Assembly: GCA_043807765.1 (NCBI GenBank)
Contig: JAZDFQ010000110.1
Span: forward strand, 1 to 64,000
Reading direction: 5' to 3'
From: Stygiobacter sp043807765
GTDB lineage: Bacteria > Bacteroidota > Ignavibacteria > Ignavibacteriales > Melioribacteraceae
Length of the DNA stretch: 64,000 nt
Positions 43,367 to 51,390 of the stretch are shown here, in pieces (position 1 is the stretch's first letter; each line of letters starts with the position of its first letter). A program made the position numbers and the translations under genes. The notes below the pieces were generated by a model that was not told where the DNA came from, searched no databases, and saw nothing but the letters and a program-made list of their open reading frames with translations.

Positions 43367-44310
43367 AAAAGATTGCAGTAGTTGCTTTCGGTGGAAATGC
43401 GTTACTGCGGTCTAATGAATTAGGCACAATTGAGCAGCAAGAAAAAAATACTCTTGAAACTTGTGAACAGTTAATTCCGATTCTACAAGATGGATTTGAG
43501 TTAATTATCACTCACGGCAACGGGCCTCAAGTTGGAAATATTATGCTGAGGAATGAAGCCGGTTTTAAGGAGTATAAAATTCCTAAAATGCCTTTAGATA
43601 TTTGTGTAGCCGATTCCCAAGGTGGAATCGGTTACATGATTGAACGCCAGATGAGAAATGCTCTCAATAACGCAAAAGTAAAAAAGAATGTAGTAGCCGT
43701 AATTACAGAAGTGCTAATCGATATTAATGATCCGGCATTCCAGTCGCCAACCAAGCCAATCGGTCCATATTACATCAAGGAAGAGGCTGAACTGCTCAGT
43801 AAGGCAAATGATTGGGTTTTCAAAGAAGACGCCCGTAAAAGGGGCTGGAGACGCGTTGTGGCTTCTCCTAAGCCTCTAGAGGTGATGAATAACGAAGTGA
43901 TCAGCGATTTAGTTGAAAAGGGACATATCGTAATTGGTGCGGGAGGTGGTGGAATTCCGGTTTTCTGGCATAGCGATACCGGTTATCTTGAAGCTATTGA
44001 AGCCGTAATTGATAAAGATTTAGCTTCTGCTGTACTTGCAAGAGAAGTCAAGGCAGAGCGTTTTTATATTATCACTGATGTTCCTAAAGCTTTCCTCAAT
44101 TACAATAAGCCAAATCAATTTCAGCTTGATCACCTTACTGTAGCTGAAGCACGTAAATATTACGAGGATGGTGAATTTGGTGCTGGCAGTATGGGACCAA
44201 AAATACTTGCCGCGATTGATTTTGTTGAGAATGGCGGAAAAGAGGCAATAATTACTTGCGAAGAAGAACTTGCAAAGGAAAATTGCGGTACAAGAATTAC
44301 TTTGAATTAG
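43363..44310 (+). CDS. arcC: Carbamate kinase
   Basis: This 315-residue enzyme interconverts carbamoyl phosphate plus ADP with ATP plus carbamate. Marks: KKIAVVAFGGNALL at the N-terminus, THGNGPQVGNIMLRNE, a GAGGGGIPV loop, AVIDKDLASAVLA and GSMGPKILAAIDFVENGG. Length and order are normal for the family. It overlaps the CpgS-like gene by four bases and ends at a strong terminator, after which the NodU-type carbamoyltransferase begins. No arginine deiminase is seen in the window, so it could serve carbamoyl phosphate formation as well as breakdown. Confidence 0.95.
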   Translation: MKKIAVVAFGGNALLRSNELGTIEQQEKNTLETCEQLIPILQDGFELIITHGNGPQVGNIMLRNEAGFKEYKIPKMPLDICVADSQGGIGYMIERQMRNALNNAKVKKNVVAVITEVLIDINDPAFQSPTKPIGPYYIKEEAELLSKANDWVFKEDARKRGWRRVVASPKPLEVMNNEVISDLVEKGHIVIGAGGGGIPVFWHSDTGYLEAIEAVIDKDLASAVLAREVKAERFYIITDVPKAFLNYNKPNQFQLDHLTVAEARKYYEDGEFGAGSMGPKILAAIDFVENGGKEAIITCEEELAKENCGTRITLN

Positions 44311-44342
44311 TTTTAAAGAACAACGAAATAAGTTAATTTTGT

Positions 44343-44370
44343 GTCGCTCCGTTTGGAGCGACTTTTTTTT
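44343..44370 (+). terminator. Intrinsic terminator after carbamate kinase
   Basis: GTCGCTCC (44343-44350), loop GTTT, GGAGCGAC (44355-44362) and eight Ts. A textbook rho-independent terminator. Confidence 0.95.
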
Positions 44371-44387
44371 CTCTAACAGAAGTCCTA

Positions 44388-46211
44388 ATGAGTAAATACA
44401 TTCTTGGCATATCGGCTTATTATCATGATTCAGCGGCTTGTCTGTTGAAGGAAGGAAGGATTATAGCAGCCGCGCAAGAAGAAAGATTCACACGAATTAA
44501 GCACGATCATAATTTCCCTAAAAAAGCTGTTGAGTTTTGCTTAGAATATGCTGGAATAAACGTTGACCAGTTAGATGCAGTCGCGTTCTACGATAAGCCA
44601 ATAATAAAATTCAATCGCTTATTGGAAACCTATCTTAGTTACCCCGGTAAAGGCTTAAAATCGTTTTTAATGGCTATGCCTCTTTGGTTGAAAGACAAAC
44701 TTTGGATGCAAGACGGCATTGCAAAAGAATTAAAATATGATGGAAAGATTTTATTTCCGGAACACCATGAATCCCATGCAGCTTCTGCTTTCTATCCATC
44801 TCCATTTAACAAAGCTGCTTTTCTTACAATAGATGGAGTAGGGGAATGGGCAACATCTTCTTTTGGTGTTGGTGAAGGAAGCAAAATTCAAATACATTCA
44901 GAATTGCACTATCCGCACTCGCTAGGATTACTTTATTCTGCACTAACCTTTTTCACCGGCTTCAAAGTTAATTCCGGCGAGTACAAAGTTATGGGATTGG
45001 CTCCTTACGGAGAACCAAAATATGTTAAAACAATCTATGACAACTTGATTGATTTGAAAGAGGACGGTTCTTTCCAGATGAACATGGAGTATTTCAATTT
45101 CAATACCGGCTTAACGATGACGAATGAGAAGATGAATTCACTATTCGATGGACCGGCGAGGAAAGCAGAATCGTTGTTAACGCAACGAGAAATGGATATT
45201 GCAAGATCACTTCAAGATGTTACGGAAGAGATTATGATTCGCATGGCTCGTAATGTTAAGAAAGTTACTCAAGAAAAGTATTTGTGTTTGGCTGGCGGAG
45301 TTGCGCTAAATTGTGTAGGAAACGGAAAGCTTCTTCGAGAAAATATTTTTGAAGACATTTGGATTCAACCGGCTGCCGGAGATGCTGGCGGAGCTTTAGG
45401 CGCTGCACTAGCAGTTTATCATCAGTATTTTAAGCAACCGCTACAACAGAAGAGCGGAAGAGATTTGCAAAAAGGCTCCTACTATGGAACTGAATATTCT
45501 GACGATGAAATAAATGAATTTGTAAAAATCTATAAGATTCCCGCACACAAAGTAACTAGTGAAGATTTGGTTACTCAGATTTCAAATCAAATTGCTGATG
45601 GAAAGATTATCGGCTGGTTTGAAGGCAGAATGGAATTTGGCCCGCGCGCACTTGGTTCAAGATCGATAATTGGCGATGCACGCTCAGCTGAAATGCAGAA
45701 GAAAATGAATCTGAAAATAAAATACAGAGAAAGTTTTCGTCCATTCGCACCTACTGTTCTTGCTGAAAAAGTTTCTGAATGGTTTGAGCTTGATAGAGAA
45801 AGTCCTTACATGCTTATTGTCGCTGATGTTAAAAAAGATAAGCAGCGGGAAATGACTGAAGAAGAAAAGCAGTTGTGGGGAATTGAAAAACTAAACATTG
45901 TTCGTTCTGAAATACCGGCTGTAACTCACGTTGATTATTCCGCTCGAGTTCAAACGGTTCACAAAGAAGATAATCCTCTATATCACAGACTTATTGAAAA
46001 GTTTTACGAGAAAACCGGTTGTCCAGTGATAGTGAATACTTCCTTCAACGTGCGTGGAGAGCCCATCGTTGAATCTCCGTTGGATGCCTATAAATGTTTT
46101 ATGAGAACCGAAATTGATGTACTTACTTTGGGCAATTATATTTTGTACAAAGAAGAACAACCGGAATTTCACGATTCTATAGATTGGAAGCAGAAGTATG
46201 AGCTTGATTAA
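44388..46211 (+). CDS. NodU/CmcH-family O-carbamoyltransferase (SxtI-like)
   Basis: The 607-residue protein has a Kae1-like N-terminal part (ILGISAYYHDSAACLL, HHESHAASAFYPSPF with metal-binding His, FLTIDGVGEWATSS, VMGLAPYGEP) and a C-terminal carbamoyl-phosphate-using part (GRMEFGPRALGSRSII, RESFRPFAPTVL, NTSFNVRGEPIV). Members transfer a carbamoyl group from carbamoyl phosphate, through carbamoyl-AMP, to a hydroxyl of a sugar, antibiotic or toxin. Its 3' end overlaps the SxtJ-like gene by 14 bases, as in many sxtI-sxtJ-type pairs. The acceptor is unknown; a surface or secreted glycan is likely. Confidence 0.9.
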   Translation: MSKYILGISAYYHDSAACLLKEGRIIAAAQEERFTRIKHDHNFPKKAVEFCLEYAGINVDQLDAVAFYDKPIIKFNRLLETYLSYPGKGLKSFLMAMPLWLKDKLWMQDGIAKELKYDGKILFPEHHESHAASAFYPSPFNKAAFLTIDGVGEWATSSFGVGEGSKIQIHSELHYPHSLGLLYSALTFFTGFKVNSGEYKVMGLAPYGEPKYVKTIYDNLIDLKEDGSFQMNMEYFNFNTGLTMTNEKMNSLFDGPARKAESLLTQREMDIARSLQDVTEEIMIRMARNVKKVTQEKYLCLAGGVALNCVGNGKLLRENIFEDIWIQPAAGDAGGALGAALAVYHQYFKQPLQQKSGRDLQKGSYYGTEYSDDEINEFVKIYKIPAHKVTSEDLVTQISNQIADGKIIGWFEGRMEFGPRALGSRSIIGDARSAEMQKKMNLKIKYRESFRPFAPTVLAEKVSEWFELDRESPYMLIVADVKKDKQREMTEEEKQLWGIEKLNIVRSEIPAVTHVDYSARVQTVHKEDNPLYHRLIEKFYEKTGCPVIVNTSFNVRGEPIVESPLDAYKCFMRTEIDVLTLGNYILYKEEQPEFHDSIDWKQKYELD

Positions 46212-46632
46212 AGACGTAGTCAACGAAATAAAAGCATTGGATATTTCAGCCAAGTCAATCAAGAAATTTGGACTTGTTGTTGGTGGCGTGTTTGCAGTTT
46301 TGGGCGCTCTTCTAATTTGGAGAGATGTCTGGCAGAGTTCCAGAATAGTTTTTCTTGTAACCGGAGTACTTTTGATTGTTGGGGGCTTAGTCCGATCCAA
46401 CAGCGAAGAAATGAAAATCGTTTATCGTATCTGGATGGGAATCGCTTTCTTTCTTGGCTGGATAATGTCGAGAGTGATTTTATCTATTTTGTTTTGTTTA
46501 GTTTTAGCCCCAATAGGATTTACAGCTAAAATATTTGGTAAGCAGTTTCTGGATGTAAAATTCAGAAATGGAAGAACAAGTTATTGGATTACAAAAGAGA
46601 AAAAGCAAACTGATTACGAAAAAATGTTTTAA
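46198..46632 (+). CDS. SxtJ-family small membrane protein
   Basis: This 144-residue protein has a short amphipathic start, two or more hydrophobic segments (FGLVVGGVFAVLGALLIW, IVFLVTGVLLIVGGL, GIAFFLGWIMSRVILSILF) and the end TSYWITKEKKQTDYEKMF. It resembles the SxtJ family, found directly after NodU-type carbamoyltransferases, as in saxitoxin clusters, where its role is unknown. The 14-base overlap shows translational coupling. The SxtK-type small protein that often follows is not visible: only 37 bases separate this gene from argF. Confidence 0.8.
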   Translation: MSLIKDVVNEIKALDISAKSIKKFGLVVGGVFAVLGALLIWRDVWQSSRIVFLVTGVLLIVGGLVRSNSEEMKIVYRIWMGIAFFLGWIMSRVILSILFCLVLAPIGFTAKIFGKQFLDVKFRNGRTSYWITKEKKQTDYEKMF

Positions 46633-46669
46633 TGAATAAATCATTTGAAAAATAAAAAGTAGGTGTAAT

Positions 46670-47602
46670 ATGGCAGTTAATATGAAAGGCAAAAGTTTAA
46701 TCGAGATTCATCATTTATCATTGGAAGAGATTTACCAGATATTTGATTTGAGCGCAGCACTTAAGCAAGACCGTTTAGTTGGAAGAAAACATCATGTGCT
46801 GGAAGGAAAGAAACTTGGAATGATTTTCTCGAAACCTTCTACACGTACACGCGTTTCATTTGAAGTTGGTATTTATGAATTAGGTGGAACCGGCTTGTAC
46901 TTCAACCAGAATGATTTACAATTGAAAAAAAGTGAGAGCGTTTCCGATACAGCTAAAGTTCTTTCAAGATATTTAGATGGAATTATGATCCGCACTTTTG
47001 ATCATCAAGATGTTATAGATTTGGCTAAGCACGGTTCAATTCCGGTAATTAACGGATTAACAGATTTGCATCATCCTTGCCAAGTTCTTTGCGATCTATT
47101 CACAGTTCTAGAAAAACGCAGAACCTTACGCGGATTAAAATTGGCATACATCGGCGATGGCAACAACATGGCGCACAGTTTATTGCACGGTTGTTCTAAA
47201 GTAGGAATGGATATTGCGATTGCTTCTCCTTCCGGTTACACACCGGCAGATTTTGTTGTTAAAGAATCTCAAGAAAACGCGAAGTACATGGGAAGCAAAA
47301 TTGAGATATTGGAAGATCCGATTGCGGCAGTTAAAAACGCCGATATAATTTATACAGATGTCTGGGCAAGCATGGGACAAGAACAAGAAGCTGCAGACCG
47401 CAAAAAGAAATTCATGAAGTACCAAGTGAATCCGGAATTAGTTAAGCACGCGAAAGAAGATTACATTTTCATGCATTGTCTACCGGCGCATAGAGGTGAT
47501 GAAGTAGTTGATGAAGTATGCGATTCTACGAATAGTGTGATATTTGACGAAGCAGAAAACAGATTGCATGTTCAAAAAGCAATAATGGCATTAGTAATGT
47601 AA
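46670..47602 (+). CDS. argF: Ornithine carbamoyltransferase
   Basis: This 310-residue enzyme makes citrulline from carbamoyl phosphate and ornithine. Visible marks: SKPSTRTRVSFEVG (carbamoyl phosphate binding), GIMIRTFDHQDV, HHPCQVLCD, YTDVWASMGQE and FMHCLPAHRGDEV (catalytic Cys). Length and motif order fit ornithine rather than aspartate carbamoyltransferase; acetyl- or succinylornithine variants cannot be excluded by eye. ATG 46670 follows AGGTGTAAT. With carbamate kinase nearby it can work in arginine synthesis or the catabolic direction. A long hairpin terminator follows. Confidence 0.93.
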   Translation: MAVNMKGKSLIEIHHLSLEEIYQIFDLSAALKQDRLVGRKHHVLEGKKLGMIFSKPSTRTRVSFEVGIYELGGTGLYFNQNDLQLKKSESVSDTAKVLSRYLDGIMIRTFDHQDVIDLAKHGSIPVINGLTDLHHPCQVLCDLFTVLEKRRTLRGLKLAYIGDGNNMAHSLLHGCSKVGMDIAIASPSGYTPADFVVKESQENAKYMGSKIEILEDPIAAVKNADIIYTDVWASMGQEQEAADRKKKFMKYQVNPELVKHAKEDYIFMHCLPAHRGDEVVDEVCDSTNSVIFDEAENRLHVQKAIMALVM

Positions 47603-47620
47603 TTATTTTGCGAAAAAATT

Positions 47621-47660
47621 TGCGGATAAGAATAAAATCTTTATTTTTGTCCGCACGATT
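47621..47660 (+). terminator. Long hairpin after ornithine carbamoyltransferase
   Basis: TGCGGA (47621-47626) pairs with TCCGCA (47650-47655), extended by ten A-T/G-T pairs inside to a 16-base stem with loop ATC, then CGATTTTT. It separates argF from tRNA-Phe. Confidence 0.75.
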
Positions 47661-47663
47661 TTT

Positions 47664-47736
47664 GGGCAGATAGCTCAGTCGGTAGAGCAAAGGACTGAAA
47701 ATCCTTGTGTCGGCGGTTCAATTCCGTCTCTGCCCA
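47664..47736 (+). tRNA. tRNA-Phe (anticodon GAA)
   Basis: Cloverleaf: acceptor GGGCAGA/TCTGCCC, D-arm GCTC/GAGC, anticodon stem AAGGA/TCCTT with loop CTGAAAA (anticodon GAA), T-arm GGCGG/CCGTC with loop TTCAATT, discriminator A. CCA is not encoded. Confidence 0.96.
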
Positions 47737-47741
47737 CGAAA

Positions 47742-47768
47742 AAGGGATGAGTAATCATCCCTTCTTTG
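47742..47768 (+). terminator. Intrinsic terminator after tRNA-Phe
   Basis: AAGGGATGA (47742-47750), loop GTAA, TCATCCCTT (47755-47763), then CTTTGTTTT. Confidence 0.85.
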
Positions 47769-47793
47769 TTTTCTAAACTTCAGAAAGAACATT

Positions 47794-48216
47794 ATGAACC
47801 AGACTTATCCTTACTACATAAATCAATTGGAAGCCAGAGATTCTGAATTACACGGCAAAGGTTTATTCACTACGGTTGATATTGCCGAAGGTGAAATAAT
47901 TTGTGTTATTGAAGGGGAAGTTATTGATGGCGATGAATGCGAAAGACGCGAGGAAGAAGAAAACAACGTCTACATTTTCTGGAATGGTGATAATTACATA
48001 GATACTTCCAACAATCCTTTGTTGCGAAATATTAATCACGTTTGTGAACCAAACTGTTATGTCGATGATAGAGATGAGAGTTCTCTTTTCTTGATTGCTG
48101 AGTATGATATTAAAGCGGGTTCAGAGCTTTCTATTGATTATGATTATGAAGAAATCTATGAAAACTGCAAGTGCAATGTTTGTCAAACGGAAAATCCGGA
48201 AGAACCAAAAAACTGA
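47794..48216 (+). CDS. Small SET-domain protein
   Basis: This 140-residue protein is a nearly minimal SET domain: GKGLFTTVDIAEGEIICVIEG, then RNINHVCEPNCYVDD (the N-H-x-C/S-x-x-P-N motif), GSELSIDYDYEE (the G-E-E-L-x-x-D-Y motif) and a post-SET-like CKCNVC near the end. SET proteins methylate lysines with S-adenosylmethionine. Bacterial ones have been linked to ribosomal or other protein targets, or to effectors; the target here is unknown. No signal peptide. It stands between tRNA-Phe and a YgjP-type protease. Confidence 0.85.
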   Translation: MNQTYPYYINQLEARDSELHGKGLFTTVDIAEGEIICVIEGEVIDGDECERREEEENNVYIFWNGDNYIDTSNNPLLRNINHVCEPNCYVDDRDESSLFLIAEYDIKAGSELSIDYDYEEIYENCKCNVCQTENPEEPKN

Positions 48217-48255
48217 GCTTTCTTAATACACTTATCAAATTAAGCTTTTGTAAAC

Positions 48256-48963
48256 ATGAAAATATTTCTTCTTGATGATGTAGAAATAAAGATTTACAAA
48301 AGTCACCTCGCAAAAAAAATCATAATCTCAATACGACCGGGGCGCGGCGTTAGGATTACAATTCCACGTTACGCGTCTTATTTGGAAGCAGAGCGGTTTG
48401 CTCTTCATAAGAAAGAGTGGATACATGAGACTCTGAAAAAACTAAGTGAGAAGATTGATATTTTACCTCATCCACCAATTTCCGGTTTTGTTACAAAGTA
48501 TCACCAATTAGTCCTTTTACCCCATCTTAAGCCGAAAAACAGTGTTAAAATTAGAGATGGGAAAATACTGGTGAAGTTCGGTTCTTCAATTAAGGCTGAT
48601 TCGAAAGAAATTAGGGCATTAATCCAAACGGGAATTAACAAAGCATTAAAAAAGGAAGCTGTTGAATATTTGCCGGAAAGATTAAAGCAATTATCTATTA
48701 ATGCCCAACTACCTTTTAATCAAGTGGCAATAAAGAATATGAAAAGCCGTTGGGGAAGCTGTACCGGTCGAAATAACATAAATTTAACTGTTCATTTAAT
48801 GCGCTTACCGGAACATTTGATCGATTATGTGCTAATGCATGAACTGGTTCATACGGTTGTAAAAAACCACAGCCGAAAGTATTGGCAAACACTAGAATAT
48901 TACTGCTGTAATGCTAAAGTATCAGATAAAGAGCTGAAGAAGTTTAGAATAATGAGTTTATAG
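48256..48963 (+). CDS. YgjP-like (DUF45) metal-dependent hydrolase
   Basis: This 235-residue protein fits the YgjP/DUF45 family. The C-terminal part carries MKSRWGSCTGRNNINLTVHL and YVLMHELVHTVVKNHSRKYW, with the HExxH zinc motif and a downstream His, as in M48-type minigluzincins. The N-terminal ~100 residues are beta-rich. Members are thought to be metallopeptidases, but substrates are not known. It begins 39 bases after the SET gene, so cotranscription is possible. Confidence 0.88.
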   Translation: MKIFLLDDVEIKIYKSHLAKKIIISIRPGRGVRITIPRYASYLEAERFALHKKEWIHETLKKLSEKIDILPHPPISGFVTKYHQLVLLPHLKPKNSVKIRDGKILVKFGSSIKADSKEIRALIQTGINKALKKEAVEYLPERLKQLSINAQLPFNQVAIKNMKSRWGSCTGRNNINLTVHLMRLPEHLIDYVLMHELVHTVVKNHSRKYWQTLEYYCCNAKVSDKELKKFRIMSL

Positions 48964-49101
48964 AAGGATTATTTTCAAAATATCGTATCATTTCTGTATT
49001 ATCGGATGTGGAAATGCAGCGAAAATCCACTCGATTTTAGAACAGACTCTTTGATTTACTTTTCAATAGATACAATCATTCATTGGCAAAAGAAAAACAT
49101 T

Positions 49102-49109
49102 TATATTTG
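49102..49109 (+). promoter_or_regulatory. TATATTTG promoter-like element before purC
   Basis: TATATTTG matches the Bacteroidota -7 element TAnnTTTG and is identical to that before the helicase gene. A TTGG lies 18 bases upstream, closer than usual for the -33 element. It is 13 bases from the start codon. Confidence 0.35.
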
Positions 49110-49122
49110 ATCGAACAAAATT

Positions 49123-50022
49123 ATGAGCACAATGGATTCTACTATTACCACACTAAATATTCCCGACTTAAAACTGTTTAAGAGAGGAAAAGTCCGTGAT
49201 GTATATGATTTGGGTGAATACTATCTGATAGTAGCATCAGACCGGCTTTCTGCCTTCGATGTAATAATGAACCAAGGAATTCCGGAAAAAGGGAAAATTC
49301 TTACTAGCATTTCAAACTTCTGGTTCGATCAAGCGCAAGATATTGTTGAGAATCATCTTATATCAACAAACGTTAATGAGTATCCGGAAGTTTGCCGACC
49401 TTTCAATTCTTTAATTGCCGGTCGTTCCATGCTTGTAAAAAAAGCAGAGCTGATTCCGATTGAATGTATTGTACGTGGTTACATTTCCGGCACCGGATGG
49501 AACGATTACAAAAAAAGCGGAAGCATTTGCGGAATGAAACTGCCGGAAGGATTAGTTGAATCAGAAAAGTTGCCGGAACCGATTTTTACTCCATCTACCA
49601 AAGCTGAAGTCGGTGTTCACGATGAAAATATTAATGAAGCTCAAGCAATTAATATCATTGGTAAAAAGGCTTTCGAATTTATTAAGACGACTGCGATAAA
49701 TATTTACAAGAAAGCTTCTGAGTTTGCTTTATCTAAGGATATAATCATTGCTGATACAAAAATGGAATTCGGTTACTACGATGGTAAGATTATTTTGATT
49801 GATGAATTGTTAACACCAGATTCTTCCCGTTTCTGGCCACTGAATGAGTATGAAAAGGGAAGAGCTCAAAACAGTTACGATAAGCAGTATGTTCGGGATT
49901 ATTTGTTATCAATCAATTTTAACAAAAGGCCGCCGGCTCCGGATCTTCCGCAAGATGTAATTATCAATACTGCAAAAAAATATGATGAGGCGCTCTTCAA
50001 ACTGACTGGAAAAGGTATTTAG
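49123..50022 (+). CDS. purC: Phosphoribosylaminoimidazole-succinocarboxamide synthase
   Basis: This 299-residue enzyme joins CAIR with aspartate, using ATP, in purine synthesis. Marks: KLFKRGKVRDVYDLG, VASDRLSAFDVIM, IECIVRGYISGTGW, STKAEVGVHDENI, IIADTKMEFGYYDG and DELLTPDSSRFWP. Its length and layout resemble the longer, yeast ADE1-like type. Start ATG 49123 has a second Met at codon 4. purD and guaB, also purine genes, lie further down on the same strand. Confidence 0.96.
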   Translation: MSTMDSTITTLNIPDLKLFKRGKVRDVYDLGEYYLIVASDRLSAFDVIMNQGIPEKGKILTSISNFWFDQAQDIVENHLISTNVNEYPEVCRPFNSLIAGRSMLVKKAELIPIECIVRGYISGTGWNDYKKSGSICGMKLPEGLVESEKLPEPIFTPSTKAEVGVHDENINEAQAINIIGKKAFEFIKTTAINIYKKASEFALSKDIIIADTKMEFGYYDGKIILIDELLTPDSSRFWPLNEYEKGRAQNSYDKQYVRDYLLSINFNKRPPAPDLPQDVIINTAKKYDEALFKLTGKGI

Positions 50023-50024
50023 TA

Positions 50025-50330
50025 ATGCTTCCATTAAGCATAAAAGTAAAAGAGAAAAAATACTTAGCGATTGAATGGGAAGATAGAACGCATACAGAAA
50101 TAAAACTTTCGAATCTTAGAAGACAATGCCCGTGTGCTCTGTGTGCCGAAGAAAAGAGCAAGGAGAGCAGTTCATATGTTCCTATATATTCAGATCAGCA
50201 ACTTGCAGTTAAAAGCATTCAAGCAATAGGTAAATATGCTATTGGAATCATATGGGGAGATGATCACAATACCGGAATTTATGATTATAGTTACCTCAAA
50301 AATATTTCAGAAAATAAAGTAATCAATTAA
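50025..50330 (+). CDS. DUF971 / GBBH-like N-terminal domain protein
   Basis: A 101-residue protein of the DUF971 family, which resembles the N-terminal domain of gamma-butyrobetaine hydroxylase. It has LAIEWEDRTHTEIKLSNLRRQCPCALCAEE, with a CPCALC metal-binding motif, and YAIGIIWGDDHNTGIYDYSYL. The family often occurs alone or fused to Mrp/ApbC-type iron-sulfur carriers and may aid iron-sulfur metabolism. The gene lies two bases after purC and abuts pgsA, so all three are one operon. Confidence 0.88.
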   Translation: MLPLSIKVKEKKYLAIEWEDRTHTEIKLSNLRRQCPCALCAEEKSKESSSYVPIYSDQQLAVKSIQAIGKYAIGIIWGDDHNTGIYDYSYLKNISENKVIN

Positions 50331-50927
50331 ATGCTTCTTCCTAATCAGTTAACAGTTTTAAGAATTATTCTTACTCCAATTTTCATTATTCTATTTTTGA
50401 GTAATGAACCGTTGCTGATTCAGATTTCGCTAGGGGTATTTTTAATTGCTGCTTTAACTGATTGGTATGACGGCTGGCTAGCACGCAAATTTAATTACAT
50501 TACCGAGTGGGGTAAGTTCATGGACCCACTCGCTGACAAAATCCTTACATCAACTGCATTCTTTGGATTTGTTTCAATCGGTATGCTTCAATTTTGGATG
50601 GTCCTACTGATTGTGTTAAGGGATTTTCTAATTACATTACTCAGAGCTTATGCAGATTATAGAAGAGTTTCTTTTACAACTAGTACATTGGCTAAGTGGA
50701 AAACATTTGCGCAAATGTTTTTCCTTTATTATTTGCTTATTATCTATACACTGAGAACGATACCGGGTCTAGCAAAAGATTACGAATATTGGTTTGCATT
50801 ATTATTAAACCAAGAAATGATTTTCTGGATTATGCTTTCAGTTACAATATTTACTGTTGTAACCGGCATTACATATTTATATAGCAACAGATTTCTAATT
50901 AAACAGCTATTTACACGTGCAAATTAA
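50331..50927 (+). CDS. pgsA: CDP-diacylglycerol--glycerol-3-phosphate 3-phosphatidyltransferase
   Basis: This 198-residue membrane enzyme makes phosphatidylglycerophosphate. The CDP-alcohol phosphatidyltransferase motif D-x2-DG-x2-AR-x8-G-x3-D-x3-D is complete: D44, D47, AR, G, D65 and D69 (DWYDGWLARKF ... MDPLADK). It starts with the usual LPNQLTVLRI and has about four to six membrane segments. It overlaps pgpA, which acts next in the same pathway, by 11 bases. Confidence 0.95.
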   Translation: MLLPNQLTVLRIILTPIFIILFLSNEPLLIQISLGVFLIAALTDWYDGWLARKFNYITEWGKFMDPLADKILTSTAFFGFVSIGMLQFWMVLLIVLRDFLITLLRAYADYRRVSFTTSTLAKWKTFAQMFFLYYLLIIYTLRTIPGLAKDYEYWFALLLNQEMIFWIMLSVTIFTVVTGITYLYSNRFLIKQLFTRAN

Positions 50928-51381
50928 TTTTATTGAAAAACTGATAGGTTCCGGTTTCTATACCGGCTACATTAAAAAGGCAAGCGGCACCTTCGGCAGC
51001 CTAGCCGGATTAATAATCTATTTGATTCCGGGATTTGAAAATCCGTCATTAATGCTTTTTTTCATTACACTATTTATTCTAATTGGAATACCTATTGCTC
51101 GCAAATTCGAAGCAATTTATGGCGAAGATCCAAAAGAATATACAAATGATGAAGTAATTGGAATGTGGATTACATTTTTGTTCATCCCTAAAAAAATCTG
51201 GTGGATCCTTTTTGGTTTCTTAATTTGGAGAGCTTTAGACATTATTAAACCTTTCCCGGCAAAGCAGCTTGAATCAGTTAAGAATGGATGGGGTGTTATT
51301 CTTGATGATATTATGGCCGGTATTTACTCTTTTATGATTCTACATTTAATAATATTTTATTTCAATAAGATTATAGGTTAA
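50917..51381 (+). CDS. pgpA: Phosphatidylglycerophosphatase A
   Basis: This 154-residue membrane phosphatase turns phosphatidylglycerophosphate into phosphatidylglycerol. Family marks: GSGFYTGYIKKASGTFGSL, NDEVIGMW, IIKPFP and GVILDDIMAGIY. It starts at GTG 50917 inside the end of pgsA. The operon order pgsA-pgpA gives two consecutive steps. Confidence 0.93.
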   Translation: MQINFIEKLIGSGFYTGYIKKASGTFGSLAGLIIYLIPGFENPSLMLFFITLFILIGIPIARKFEAIYGEDPKEYTNDEVIGMWITFLFIPKKIWWILFGFLIWRALDIIKPFPAKQLESVKNGWGVILDDIMAGIYSFMILHLIIFYFNKIIG

Positions 51382-51390
51382 TCAGAAGCT

